From a virus: a DNA stretch of 54,461 nucleotides. The stretch covers positions 1-54,461 of IMG/VR virus record IMGVR_UViG_3300022912_000011; one strand, 5' to 3'. The notes under the pieces are model-generated. The model did not search any database, was not told the DNA's origin, and saw nothing but the letters and a program-made list of their open reading frames with translations. Both the position numbers and the translations under genes were made by a program. This document shows positions 1-8,049 of the stretch, piece after piece (the stretch's first letter is position 1; each line of letters begins with the position of its first letter).

Positions 1-256
1 ATCTTCTCCAATTGTGGAACATCACATCTACATCTGTCTGCTTCTGAATGTTACTGCCTGTGGCTACATCAAGTCCTGCTTTCTTTAACGAGTTACGCAC
101 TATATGTCCCGAACTGCTCAAGAATAATCTACCTGTTGCATCCTCTTGCTGTTGAACAGTTCGCCCTATCACTAGGATTTCTTTTTCAAACTTTCCTTGT
201 GGTCGCATCCTAGGATTGATTAGCGTATCTACTTGTTCGTGACAGGCACACTTCAT
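1..256 (-). CDS. Uracil-DNA glycosylase-like protein (partial, N-terminal part)
   Basis: The gene starts at ATG 256 and runs off the left edge, so only 85 codons are visible. Residues 10-55 carry a pattern typical of family 4/5 uracil-DNA glycosylases: a short Cys-x-Cys start, a PRMRPQG segment, then the hydrophobic strand ILVIGRT followed by QQQED, a glycine, and SSSGHIVRNSLKKAGLDV. In the family the loop is usually GEAPG..ED, so the first catalytic loop is divergent here. The early CxC could belong to an Fe-S site, but the rest is outside the window. The start overlaps the stop of the upstream zinc-ribbon gene as ATGA, so the two are translationally coupled. Role: probably base-excision or another DNA-processing function. 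The superfamily call is moderate and activity is unproven. Confidence 0.6.
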   Translation of the reverse strand, partial: MKCACHEQVDTLINPRMRPQGKFEKEILVIGRTVQQQEDATGRLFLSSSGHIVRNSLKKAGLDVATGSNIQKQTDVDVMFHNWRR

Positions 257-750
257 CGTAACGTCCCCCGCGCAGTGTCATATACGGCAGGTTCTGATCT
301 AGCTTCTTCAGTCTCGTCCATCCATGCTGTACCAAATTCAAGCGGGGCAATAGGTTGAGGAATAGCCTCTCTTGCTCTAGCGGCTCTCTCATTCATATTC
401 CTTGTTGGCCTAGTTGTCCTCATTATCGTTTCTGCTTGCTGAAGGTTATGAGGCAGAGTAGCTACTGCTCTGGCAACCTGTCCAGTCTCCGTGCCAGAAG
501 GCTCCTCACTACATAAACGAAACGGCAACCCTCCTACAAACTGACTCACAATTTGGTAACTCAAGTCAGAGTGTAACAAGGGATGGTTGTCGGGGTCTTC
601 TGTCATTACCCTCCATAGCCTTTCACATTTCTTAGTCCTACACTTGTACACAAGCTTGCCAATAACATTTGCTTCCGGGTAAACTATTGAGTCGAAAACT
701 AAGCTGTAGTTCTTACACTTTTCACACCAGATTACTAATTGACTATCCAC
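253..750 (-). CDS. Zinc-ribbon protein, 165 aa, unknown function
   Basis: The longer open frame reaches 792 but would begin inside the -10 box of the promoter at 781-809. The GTG at 750 follows a strong AAGGAGG and is the better start. Residues 8-45 form a zinc ribbon: a CEKC knuckle and a second pair CRTKKC about 33 residues later, followed by LWRV. The C-terminal half is low complexity, Ala/Arg/Thr-rich and probably disordered. It is the first gene after its own promoter and is coupled to the downstream UDG-like gene by ATGA. Zinc ribbons of this sort are common in small phage nucleic-acid-binding or transcription-modulating proteins. The exact role is unknown. Confidence 0.7.
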   Translation of the reverse strand: MDSQLVIWCEKCKNYSLVFDSIVYPEANVIGKLVYKCRTKKCERLWRVMTEDPDNHPLLHSDLSYQIVSQFVGGLPFRLCSEEPSGTETGQVARAVATLPHNLQQAETIMRTTRPTRNMNERAARAREAIPQPIAPLEFGTAWMDETEEARSEPAVYDTARGTLR

Positions 751-780
751 GTTTCCTCCTTGTTGGTTGAGTGGGAGCAT

Positions 781-809
781 AGTATAATACATTCGGGTGG
801 GTTTGTCAA
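781..809 (-). promoter_or_regulatory. Sigma70-type promoter for the leftward gene pair
   Basis: On the minus strand, TTGACA (809-804) is followed after exactly 17 nt by TATACT (786-781). It sits 30 nt upstream of the GTG start at 750. It belongs to the same promoter family as those at 987, 17467, 37253 and 52313. Confidence 0.8.
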
Positions 810-843
810 GGTTTATTTTTTCGGGTGGTGTCCCTTACTTATA

Positions 844-962
844 ACTTAGTTACTTAGTTAATTAATAAAGACCGATAGAGTATATACGAAGTATATACGA
901 AAGAGGTATATAGGTTCTTAAGGTTTATCTTAGTTACGTAAAGGGCAGTGCATTATAATGCA
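844..962. repeat. AT-rich tandem repeats and palindrome in the divergent intergenic region (origin candidate)
   Basis: The 751-1099 stretch has no gene. Besides the two divergent promoters it holds an 8-bp tandem duplication (acttagtt at 844-851 and 852-859), an 11-bp tandem duplication (gtatatacgaa at 880-890 and 891-901) and a perfect 14-bp palindrome (tgcattataatgca at 949-962) about 25 nt upstream of the rightward -35 box. The neighbouring rightward genes include the replicative helicase. This could be an operator region or a replication origin; the sequence alone does not decide. Confidence 0.4.
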
Positions 963-986
963 TCACATATAGGTCAATAATAAACC

Positions 987-1015
987 TTGACAAACCTAGG
1001 CAAGTGTGTTATCTT
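987..1015 (+). promoter_or_regulatory. Sigma70-type promoter for the helicase operon
   Basis: TTGACA (987-992), a 17-nt spacer ending in GTGTGT, then TATCTT (1010-1015). It drives the 158-aa protein, the DnaB-like helicase and the SNF2 helicase. The ccTTGACAaacc context mirrors the divergent promoter at 781-809. Confidence 0.8.
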
Positions 1016-1099
1016 GTTAGCCACGTTACATCACAGCAGCAATCGTATTGAGATTAATGCTTTCTAACTACAGAAATGCCAACACGAAAGGAGATTTAG

Positions 1100-1576
1100 A
1101 TGGGAGCCGCAAGAGACAGAATCAAGAAGGAGACACGGAAGAAAGCTCGACAGGAAGAGGCCGCTAAAATAGAGGCTCAACCTGCTGAAGTCAAAGAAGT
1201 TACAATCGCTGGCGAGGAACTACAGGAGAAGAAGATTGAAATCTTTGACAAACTTGAAGAGATTAAAACAACCACGCAGTCCACCGGGAATGTTTACAGT
1301 TCATCGGGCATGGCTCTGGATGCGTTGTTTGATTTGTGTGAGGCATTGGAAGGATTCTTCGAAGACATATCCTCAATGATTATTGCACTGGATGAGAAGA
1401 TAGGTAAGGTGCAGAATGAAAACGCAAAGAGAAATAAAGCAAGCGGCAAGCAAGCAGGGCAGGGAGACAAAGCTAAGAGCAAGGCGACAAGCGAGAAAGA
1501 CAGTAAAGGCAAGCAACGAGACAGCAAGGAAGCACCGAAAAATAGTGAAGAAGAAAACCAAAAGGACACGGACTAA
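1100..1576 (+). CDS. Highly charged 158-aa protein, unknown; first gene of the helicase operon
   Basis: ATG preceded by AAAGGAG. Residues 1-40 are basic and helical and residues 40-105 are predicted amphipathic helix. Residues 110-158 are a Lys/Ser/Glu low-complexity tail, probably disordered. The middle segment contains FDLCEALEGFFEDISSMI, which looks like a helical interaction region. The gene sits between the promoter at 987 and the replicative helicase, 21 nt upstream of the latter. A helicase loader or ssDNA-binding role would fit the position, but no family motif is visible and this is only inference. Confidence 0.6.
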   Translation: MGAARDRIKKETRKKARQEEAAKIEAQPAEVKEVTIAGEELQEKKIEIFDKLEEIKTTTQSTGNVYSSSGMALDALFDLCEALEGFFEDISSMIIALDEKIGKVQNENAKRNKASGKQAGQGDKAKSKATSEKDSKGKQRDSKEAPKNSEEENQKDTD

Positions 1577-1597
1577 GCAAAAGTGAAAGGAGCGTAA

Positions 1598-2983
1598 ATG
1601 CCAGAACAAAAGAGGTTGGCCTTATCAGGATTCGTAACAGATTACATCGTGTACACTGCCATTCATGATGATGAGTTTCTCAAGTCAGTGAGGCAGATAC
1701 TCCCGGCAAGAGTGTTTGACAGTTCAGCAGTAGAGCATTGTGTCACAATCTGTTATGACTTCTTTGATAAGTACCAACGTGCGCCAAAGGACGTATTCAT
1801 TGAGTTGGTTAAAGACCGTAAGGCTAAGATGGATGAGACTGAATTTAATTTGTTGAAGATGTATCTTAAACAGTTGGCTACTAAGGATATGTCGGAACAT
1901 GACCGAGAGTATGTCATGGATAGGTTGAACAAGGAACTTGTTGACCTTACCTTCTGCCGTAACATAGACAGCATCAGAGACTTGGCTAACGATGGGAAGA
2001 TAGAAGAAGCTAAGTCAGTAGCACTTGGTTCGTTCCGCTCCGTACTGCCTACATCATCGGGAGCAATGGACTACTTTGAAGATTTCTCCGTAGCATTGGA
2101 TAGGAATTTTGAGGAAGACTTTATGATGCCAACCGGACATCTTGAACTGGATAAGCTTATTGGTGGGTTCAAGAAACAGAATTTCATCTGCTGGTTTGGC
2201 CCATACAAGGGGGGCAAGACATGGTGTCTACAGCACATGGCTAAGACAGCATTGATGCATGGCCTCAACGTGTACCATGCCAGTTTTGAAGTTCCACAGG
2301 GAGAGATGCAGTTAAGATATGATCAGATGTTTGGGCGATTGGTTAACGCACCATCTAAGAGAGAGATAGAAATGGTAGTGCAGGATGATCATAGGCGGCC
2401 TATCATAGTACAGAAGGAGATGCCATCAGTCTATGACAGGGCAGAGTGGACAAAGGCAAGAGAGAAGATGTCCAAGTACGGTGGAAAGCTAATGATTGAG
2501 AAGTTCCCGCCATACACAGGAGCCAGTATCCTTGACATAGAAGACAGGATAGTTTATTATGAGCAAGCACATGGCATTAAGTTTGATATTGTGATAACAG
2601 ATTATGCAGACTTGATGAAGCCTATAGATGGACGGAAGGACACAAGAGATCAGCTTAACATAACCTATATGCTTCACAAGATGTTAGCAGACAAGTACAA
2701 TATGACGGTGTTCACAGTCTCGCAGGTACAGAGGGGAGCTATTGAAGCTCCAATCATCAAGATGAATAACCTTGCGGAAGACATTAGGAAAGCGGCTAAT
2801 GCTGATGCCTGTATAGCTATCTGCCGTTCAGCAGAGGACAAGGCCAGACACTTCAAGCGACTGTTCGTAGCTGGTGGTAGAGGGTTCGCTGATGGTGTAG
2901 GGTGTGGAGCATACGACAACTTAGGCATAGGGCAATGGTCAGAGTGGTCAGTGCCATTTTCGTTTGCGGGGGATGATGATTAG
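1598..2983 (+). CDS. Replicative DNA helicase, DnaB/RecA-fold type
   Basis: Protein of 461 aa. Residues 1-150 are an N-terminal helical region of the DnaB type. Residues 170-450 form the RecA-like motor, with Walker A GPYKGGKT (201-208), Walker B FDIVITDYADL (D335 acidic) and the H3-like segment VFTVSQVQRG (371-380). The SQ is typical of DnaB motif H3. A later NLAEDIRKAANADACIAI (391-408) matches the motif 4 area. It should unwind DNA ahead of the fork with the primase encoded at 6287-7393. Its stop overlaps the start of the SNF2 helicase gene. Start ATG 1598 has GAAAGGAG upstream. The length is usual for DnaB-like phage helicases. Confidence 0.93.
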   Translation: MPEQKRLALSGFVTDYIVYTAIHDDEFLKSVRQILPARVFDSSAVEHCVTICYDFFDKYQRAPKDVFIELVKDRKAKMDETEFNLLKMYLKQLATKDMSEHDREYVMDRLNKELVDLTFCRNIDSIRDLANDGKIEEAKSVALGSFRSVLPTSSGAMDYFEDFSVALDRNFEEDFMMPTGHLELDKLIGGFKKQNFICWFGPYKGGKTWCLQHMAKTALMHGLNVYHASFEVPQGEMQLRYDQMFGRLVNAPSKREIEMVVQDDHRRPIIVQKEMPSVYDRAEWTKAREKMSKYGGKLMIEKFPPYTGASILDIEDRIVYYEQAHGIKFDIVITDYADLMKPIDGRKDTRDQLNITYMLHKMLADKYNMTVFTVSQVQRGAIEAPIIKMNNLAEDIRKAANADACIAICRSAEDKARHFKRLFVAGGRGFADGVGCGAYDNLGIGQWSEWSVPFSFAGDDD

Positions 2984-4439
2984 TAGTTATGACTATAAGG
3001 CACTGAGTCCAGAGGATACAGACAAGTTGTTAGGCAAGATGTCTAAGAGGTTCACTACCAAGCCCATGCATCATCAGTCAGTGGCAATGCTATTCGCCAT
3101 TGACCGTGATGCTGTAGGTTTGTTCTTTGACATTGGAGTAGGTAAGTCCTTGACAGCACTGTACATATCTAAGTACATATGGAAGGCCAAACGAATTTTA
3201 GTGGTATGTCCTAACTATTCCATCATGAAAACTTGGGAAGAGCAGACACGAGAACATACCTCGTATAACGTCCATATCTTAGATATGAGCAACGAACGTA
3301 GGAAAAAGGCACTGAGGGATACCCGGAGAGAAGAAGGTGTGTGGGTACTTACTTATAGCGGAGCTAGGAGTATTTTCACACAGAAGCAGGTAGTAAATGG
3401 TAAGTCTTTGCTATATATTGATGAAGACTTTATAGATTCTTTAGGGTTTGATGCTGTAGTGTATGACGAGTCACATCATATCAAGAACCATGATACAGAT
3501 CAGACGATAGCATGTTGCAATCTTGCAGTACGGATTCCTAAAGCCATAGTAATGAGTGGCACACCAGCTTCGGAGAACTATCTTAACCTATGGTCACAGA
3601 TATATTGTCTTGATGGCGGTCAACGATTGGGTAGGAACTTCTTTGGGTTCAGATATAAATATTTCTATGAGGCATTTCACAAGTGGAAGATGAAGGCAGG
3701 GGCAGGGAAGCAGATACTTAATAAGATAGACGACATAGTATTATCCTATGCTCAAGAGGAATGCTTTGACCTACCTGACTTGGTATTTGAGAAGAGGCAT
3801 ACTCTCATAAGCAATGAGCAGAGAGAGAAGTATGATGAAGCCCATGAGGGATTAGTCAAGCTTATGCATGGTGGACAGGTACGGATTGATACCATGCTCA
3901 AACTCATATCTAAAATGAGTCAGATAAGTAATGGCTTTATATATGATGATAAGAAAGAGCCAGAATATTATAACGATATTCCTAAAGCTAAAGAGCTTCG
4001 CAAGGTAGTGGAAGAGTGCTGGCATAGGGGTGGTAAGATCATAGTGTACCATCGGTTCCATGCTGATAGGGAGATAATCAGGAAGTCATTGAAGGGACTG
4101 AAGGGAGTGGAGTATGTAGAGTCTAGTGCAGACTTGGCTAAGAAGTGGGATAAGATACAGAAGAATAAGATGCCAAAGGTAGTAGTCACTACCCCTAATG
4201 TGTTTGGAGAGGGAGTTAATTTTACTGTGGCTGATACGATAATCTTCTATTCACAGGATTATTCGGGAGAGAAAAGGAGTCAGGCCATAGGCAGGATACA
4301 TCGGAAGGGACAAGAAAAAAAATGCCTCGTCATTGATATGCTCAACGAACATACCATTGACGAGGACATTTTGCACATAGCTATGGGAAAACTAGGTACA
4401 ATTCAGGAAATCAAAGACTATTTTATAACTGAGTTCTAG
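2973..4439 (+). CDS. SNF2-family DEAH-box helicase
   Basis: About 488 aa from ATG 2973. The frame is open from a TTG at 2964, and ATG 2976 is a third option. The GCGGGGG just upstream makes the exact start uncertain. Superfamily 2 motifs appear in order: MHHQSVAML Q-like region, motif I DIGVGKSL, motif Ia ILVVCPNYS, motif II DESH, motif III MSGTPA, and motif VI QAIGRIHRKGQ. The last motif is characteristic of Snf2 ATPases. Such proteins act as dsDNA translocases in replication fork remodelling or recombination. The gene overlaps the upstream helicase by about 11 nt, so co-translation is likely. It ends facing the leftward genes; no clear terminator is visible at 4440-4507. Confidence 0.9.
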   Translation: MMISSYDYKALSPEDTDKLLGKMSKRFTTKPMHHQSVAMLFAIDRDAVGLFFDIGVGKSLTALYISKYIWKAKRILVVCPNYSIMKTWEEQTREHTSYNVHILDMSNERRKKALRDTRREEGVWVLTYSGARSIFTQKQVVNGKSLLYIDEDFIDSLGFDAVVYDESHHIKNHDTDQTIACCNLAVRIPKAIVMSGTPASENYLNLWSQIYCLDGGQRLGRNFFGFRYKYFYEAFHKWKMKAGAGKQILNKIDDIVLSYAQEECFDLPDLVFEKRHTLISNEQREKYDEAHEGLVKLMHGGQVRIDTMLKLISKMSQISNGFIYDDKKEPEYYNDIPKAKELRKVVEECWHRGGKIIVYHRFHADREIIRKSLKGLKGVEYVESSADLAKKWDKIQKNKMPKVVVTTPNVFGEGVNFTVADTIIFYSQDYSGEKRSQAIGRIHRKGQEKKCLVIDMLNEHTIDEDILHIAMGKLGTIQEIKDYFITEF

Positions 4440-4507
4440 CTACATCCTCTCCTCAAGTGTGGTCATAACAGCATCAAGGTTCTCGTTCAAAATTGTCTCC
4501 TAGAAAA

Positions 4508-4834
4508 TTATTCTTCCACGATGATAATTGTTTCAGGAGAAACGTAGAAGGTATCGACAATGACAGGAGCAGGGTATTTGCTCAACTCCTTTTCCATGTC
4601 CTGTATCTTTAGCATAAGCTCTTTGTTTTTGGAAGCAAGGGCGTCCCTATCTGCTACTCTGTCTTGAATGCTGTCTGCTGCCACTGCCATTAGCAGACAG
4701 AAGAAGGCTATAGCCAGGATTAATGGCACAAGTTTCCAGCTTTCAGTTTCACACATCACGGCAAAGCCAATGAAAATAGCAATGCCAGCTAGTATCGTCA
4801 TTACTATTTGAGCGTTACAAAAGAATTCTGCCAT
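4508..4834 (-). CDS. Small membrane protein with cytoplasmic or periplasmic coiled coil
   Basis: The frame is open from a TTG at 4867 (119 aa), but ATG 4834 (108 aa) gives a cleaner N-terminus; neither has a strong ribosome site. Residues 9-28 and 35-53 are hydrophobic, so two membrane helices. They are followed by a charged heptad-like region (DALASKNKELMLKIQDMEKELS) and a Val/Ile-rich tail. The architecture recalls spanin or holin-associated proteins. However, it sits far from the endolysin and is in the early leftward block, so a membrane-active host-takeover role is equally possible. Function unknown. Confidence 0.6.
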   Translation of the reverse strand: MAEFFCNAQIVMTILAGIAIFIGFAVMCETESWKLVPLILAIAFFCLLMAVAADSIQDRVADRDALASKNKELMLKIQDMEKELSKYPAPVIVDTFYVSPETIIIVEE

Positions 4835-4873
4835 GTTAGGCTCTTTATAGTTGGTACTCGTGTTCAAGATAGT

Positions 4874-5311
4874 TTAGTAGCATCCTGCTTCTATAGCTTG
4901 GAGCAGGGGACAGTCAGCCGGAACTCCCACAACATCGGAAGGTGGTGTCCTTATAGAGTCTGTCAGATGGGCGAGGGTGGCCTCTTCAGTGAGATTGAGG
5001 CCAAGTATCTTGATATAAGCCCCCTCTCTCTTGTAGCACACCTTACAGAAATCTCCTGCTTCGGATGAATTGCAGTAGAAGATAGTGCCACACTCAGGAC
5101 AGTAGAGCAGTCGAGTCTGGCAGATGGTTTGCTTTTCCATCTTCGCCAGTATCTTGTTAAAATGAGCGGCACTGGCATTTTTCCTTTCATTGGCTGTTTT
5201 GGTAAAAGCTGCATGACATTCATGGCATATGTTCATCTTGCCAAACGGATATGAGGGATCGGCAAAGTAAATCTTGGTATTGCAGATGGGACAGATTTCA
5301 TACGGAGGCAT
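4874..5311 (-). CDS. Zinc-finger protein, 145 aa, unknown
   Basis: ATG 5311 follows GGGAGTT. At least two zinc knuckle pairs are visible. CPIC (7-10) pairs with CHEC (about 29-32), and CPEC (about 70-73) pairs with CKVC (about 88-91), giving two tandem ribbons separated by a basic helix (KTANERKNASAAHFNKILAKMEK). Tandem ribbons suggest nucleic-acid or RNA-polymerase binding. It lies between the RNA ligase and the small membrane protein in the leftward operon. No specific family was recognised. Confidence 0.65.
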   Translation of the reverse strand: MPPYEICPICNTKIYFADPSYPFGKMNICHECHAAFTKTANERKNASAAHFNKILAKMEKQTICQTRLLYCPECGTIFYCNSSEAGDFCKVCYKREGAYIKILGLNLTEEATLAHLTDSIRTPPSDVVGVPADCPLLQAIEAGCY

Positions 5312-5338
5312 AGGTGTAACTCCCTTGTTGTTGGGGTA

Positions 5339-6052
5339 CTACGATAATTGAAGAGCGTCCACTAGTCCTTCATTCTGTTTATTGTTTTCTTTCCTTTCTT
5401 GAGCTTCCATTTGTTCAAGATGTTCAAAATCTTTGGCTTTGAGTTTCCATCTAATCCTGTGACCTCTAGCATTAAACAGATGAGGACAACTGGTAGCTAC
5501 AATTCCTTCAGCTTTTTTATTCTTATCCTCAGAAATACTGCTACAGAAAAGAGATTTGGCCTCTTCTATTGCATCGTCAGTAGACATGACTCCAATCCAA
5601 GGCACACATTTTATGTGCAGAGTTTTAGCCATAGTCATAACATCTTCACACGGAAGCCAGTAATCGTGGTTCCAATTATACACATCGAAGAGGATAAAGT
5701 CTTGATCTTCCTTAATATATCCTCCCCCCTTCTGTATCCCTGCTCCGTATCCTTCTCCAAATAAGGTAAGCTTATCCAATCCAAGCTGAGATGCCATGTG
5801 AGGATAGTTGAACTGAGCATGTAAAGACTTCATCAGATTGACAGGCATTTGCGCTCGGTCAGTCCTTCCATTAAATGTGACTTTCTCTTCTTTATGGTCA
5901 TATATAACTCTGACATTCATGCCGTCAATCTTTTCGGTAACGTTCCAATGATTAATGGAACCAAACTCAGGCATGGAAAGTTCACCGGGAATGATAATTC
6001 CCTTCTTGCTCATGTCTCTTTTCCAAAGAGATTGTATTTTAGGGTAGAACAA
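5339..6052 (-). CDS. RNA ligase (covalent nucleotidyltransferase family)
   Basis: Protein of 237 aa with nucleotidyltransferase motifs in order: motif I EKIDGMN with Lys41 as the predicted adenylated lysine; FNGRT (60-64) after it; LFGEGYGAG with Glu100 (motif III); FILFDV (119-124, motif IIIa); AEGIVAT with Glu182 (motif IV); and RWKLKAK with Lys203/Lys205 (motif V). The length and the KxDG form fit small Rnl2-like RNA ligases. It would seal nicks in RNA, for example repairing tRNA cut by host defence nucleases. No polynucleotide kinase gene is visible nearby. The start is TTG 6052 with AGGAGA 6 nt upstream; ATG 6013 is the alternative. Confidence 0.88.
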   Translation of the reverse strand: MFYPKIQSLWKRDMSKKGIIIPGELSMPEFGSINHWNVTEKIDGMNVRVIYDHKEEKVTFNGRTDRAQMPVNLMKSLHAQFNYPHMASQLGLDKLTLFGEGYGAGIQKGGGYIKEDQDFILFDVYNWNHDYWLPCEDVMTMAKTLHIKCVPWIGVMSTDDAIEEAKSLFCSSISEDKNKKAEGIVATSCPHLFNARGHRIRWKLKAKDFEHLEQMEAQERKENNKQNEGLVDALQLS

Positions 6053-6120
6053 ATCAGTCTCCTATTTTGGAAAGTTTTCTTCGATAAATAAGCGAGCCTC
6101 TGTAAAGAGGGCTTTCACAA

Positions 6121-6282
6121 TTAGGTAGTCTCCTGATATTTTTCTGTGCATTTCAGTTGGTTAACGTTTTGAATGATTTGAATTTGTGTAGCAATCTCTT
6201 CCAAATCTTCAATCGCCATTTGATTGTAGTCTGCTTCTAGTATTACTTGGGTAAACTCTGCTCTTAGTTTTTCCTCGTCCAT
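6121..6282 (-). CDS. Small acidic 53-aa protein
   Basis: Reads ATG 6282 to TAA 6121 with an AGGTAG-type ribosome site, starting 4 nt after the primase stop. The product is acidic and helical (begins MDEEKLRAEFTQVILEADYN) with one Cys. Its tight spacing within the primase/RNA-ligase operon is the main support. It has no recognisable family. Confidence 0.5.
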   Translation of the reverse strand: MDEEKLRAEFTQVILEADYNQMAIEDLEEIATQIQIIQNVNQLKCTEKYQETT

Positions 6283-6286
6283 CTGC

Positions 6287-7393
6287 CTACCTTTCTAGTT
6301 TGGTAACATCTTCAATTGCCTTCCATCCATCGTAGAAGTCGAGTAAAGCACAGCTAATCCCATCATCCTTGTTGTGTGTCATGTAATCATTTGGGTCTGG
6401 CACTCCTTGAGGCCACTTGACAGGGAACACTTTAACTTTGTCAGGGAGAATCAATCTCAATGAGCTTACTATCTTCACATTCTCATCGTACTTATCCCTG
6501 TCTAAAGCTACAGGCACAAAGATAGGGGAACGCTTACCCTGATTTGTATCCAGTAAAGCAGTAATGATTACGCCTAACTGAAGCTGCTGCTGATCTGACA
6601 TATGACTGCCGCCAATGCCAAGAGGACATACAACAGTATCAATAAGGGAATCTCCATAAGGCTCACATAAAGAAAGAACATCAAACATTCCTTCTACTAT
6701 GGGAATAATGATGCCTTCAGAATATTCATCTGTTTCTGGATTAGTGAATAGATATTTATGAAGGAAAGACAGACCAATAAATCCTTTGGTCATTTGAGTT
6801 CCTTCTTCATATAGATACTTTCTTTTCTCATCATTGGTTGATCTTCCTACTGCCCCAACATCAATGACTTGTCCATCCTTGAACTGCTCTATTGGAGCAG
6901 ATATTCTTCCTTCCCAGTTTGCCCCAGTGCCAATGAAGAGGTTATATCTGTGTACTGCTATCATTGTATCGTCCAAATTATCTCCCGGTTCAATAATCTT
7001 TCTTAGTTCGAGATAAGCTTTAAGCTTTGCCATTGCCATAGGTGGAACAGGATGTGTTCCCGGTATTAATCGTAAAGCCGTTCTCCTTTCTTTGCTTTCT
7101 TTATTGTATTTGCTTTTGATCTCATCTCTTGATATGATGAATGGCTCAAAGGATTGTCGAATTAATTGTAGCTCATCTTCAGCTACCCCAAACTTTTCCA
7201 TCAGTTTAGCTATCCAGCCCTTCTCTCCACACACCCAACACTTGAATCCACCTGACTTTAAGTTAATCCCTAAATGATAGTCAGGCTTTTGACAATAGGG
7301 ACATCTCCATGCCCCTACCCATCCTTCTGTCTGGTTAGGATGATTATGCTCATACCTGACATGATATCTGTTTAATATCTGAAGTACATTCAT
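6287..7393 (-). CDS. DNA primase, DnaG type (zinc-binding plus TOPRIM)
   Basis: Protein of 368 aa. The N-terminal zinc-binding domain has CPYC (31-34) and CWVC (52-55), with HLGINLKSGGFKCW between them as in DnaG/gp4-type primases. The TOPRIM-like core begins around residue 227, with IIPIVEGMFDVLSL (Glu234), VALDRDK (Asp298, Asp300), and WPQGVPDPNDYM (Asp333/Asp335), the usual PG..DPND ending. It makes primers for the DnaB-like helicase encoded at 1598-2983. There is no fused helicase domain. ATG 7393 overlaps the stop of the upstream 94-aa gene as ATGA. Confidence 0.93.
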   Translation of the reverse strand: MNVLQILNRYHVRYEHNHPNQTEGWVGAWRCPYCQKPDYHLGINLKSGGFKCWVCGEKGWIAKLMEKFGVAEDELQLIRQSFEPFIISRDEIKSKYNKESKERRTALRLIPGTHPVPPMAMAKLKAYLELRKIIEPGDNLDDTMIAVHRYNLFIGTGANWEGRISAPIEQFKDGQVIDVGAVGRSTNDEKRKYLYEEGTQMTKGFIGLSFLHKYLFTNPETDEYSEGIIIPIVEGMFDVLSLCEPYGDSLIDTVVCPLGIGGSHMSDQQQLQLGVIITALLDTNQGKRSPIFVPVALDRDKYDENVKIVSSLRLILPDKVKVFPVKWPQGVPDPNDYMTHNKDDGISCALLDFYDGWKAIEDVTKLER

Positions 7394-7674
7394 GTGTCAT
7401 ACTTTCGAAAGCTGGGCGGAACAGTAGGAGCAACCTTGCCTCTGCTAAAGTTACCGGGAACTATTTGTTTAGGTGCTATCCTAGCTAGGATAGTGACTTT
7501 ACTTCCTTCCAAAGTACGCAGAATGAATCTGTCAGGATGTTTTTTAATCTCTTCGTAGACTGCTTGAATAGATGTGCCTTCGTAATTAGAAAGTCCTACT
7601 ATAGTCTTCCAATCAGTACTGGATTTCTTAATCTCTTCTACAGAAATCTCTCTGTACCGTGTGTGTTTTCCCAT
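7390..7674 (-). CDS. Conserved-looking 94-aa protein, unknown
   Basis: A compact basic protein beginning MGKHTRYREISVEEIKKS with a helical N-terminus. This is followed by a beta-rich segment (DRFILRTLEGSKVTILARI) and a Pro/Arg-rich tail. It is coupled to the primase by ATGA overlap and starts 1 nt after the upstream 73-aa gene. It could be a small DNA-binding or primase-accessory protein, but no motif supports a specific role. Confidence 0.55.
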   Translation of the reverse strand: MGKHTRYREISVEEIKKSSTDWKTIVGLSNYEGTSIQAVYEEIKKHPDRFILRTLEGSKVTILARIAPKQIVPGNFSRGKVAPTVPPSFRKYDT

Positions 7675-7896
7675 TTAGTTTCTCCTTCCTGAAAATAAAT
7701 CAAACTCTTCTTCAGCATTCTCTTTTGAAATCTGTTCTGGAAACACAAACTCATCCATAAATCGTGTTTTTACAAATTTATAATAATCTGTTTGTGTTTC
7801 TGATTCCTTTAGCATATATAGAAAGTTAATTAACTCTGATGTTTGTATATGACTGATCATACCTTTTTCTTGTTTGATTATTAAATCAGGTTTCAT
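7675..7896 (-). CDS. Small 73-aa protein, unknown
   Basis: Begins MKPDLIIKQEKGMISHIQTS and is rich in Phe and Glu. It is predicted mostly helical. It is the first gene downstream of the structured element at 7923-8049 and directly precedes the 94-aa gene. No domain recognised. Confidence 0.5.
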   Translation of the reverse strand: MKPDLIIKQEKGMISHIQTSELINFLYMLKESETQTDYYKFVKTRFMDEFVFPEQISKENAEEEFDLFSGRRN

Positions 7897-7922
7897 ATGA
7901 AGTCCTTGGCTTGGTATATTTT

Positions 7923-8049
7923 AAAAAGGGGAGCGTCCAATAACTGAGTGCAAATAAGAATAACACAAGAATAACCATAAACTTGTGGGTGTTCAGTTAT
8001 ATAGCTAGAAGTGAGCAACTACTAGTAAGTAGAGGACGCTCCCCTTTTA
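7923..8049 (-). ncRNA. Stem-closed structured RNA element between the Ubl gene and the primase operon
   Basis: A perfect 15-bp inverted repeat (aaaaggggagcgtcc at 7924-7938; its complement at 8034-8048) closes a 95-nt interior. Inside, ataactga (7940-7947) can pair with tcagttat (7993-8000), and an imperfect helix pairs the 7961-7968 area with the 7982-7993 area. On the minus strand the outer stem ends in a run of five T, so it could be a small RNA or an unusual terminator after the Ubl gene. No reading frame of note lies inside. Direction and function are inferred. Confidence 0.5.

Noticed and set aside
4440-4507. Bidirectional terminator between the SNF2 helicase gene and the leftward block
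   Set aside because: No stem with a T-run could be found in the 68-bp gap.
6062-6151. 29-aa reading frame on the minus strand between the 53-aa gene and RNA ligase
   Set aside because: It overlaps the 53-aa gene and has no ribosome site; it may still be real because the region is otherwise tightly packed, but support is insufficient.
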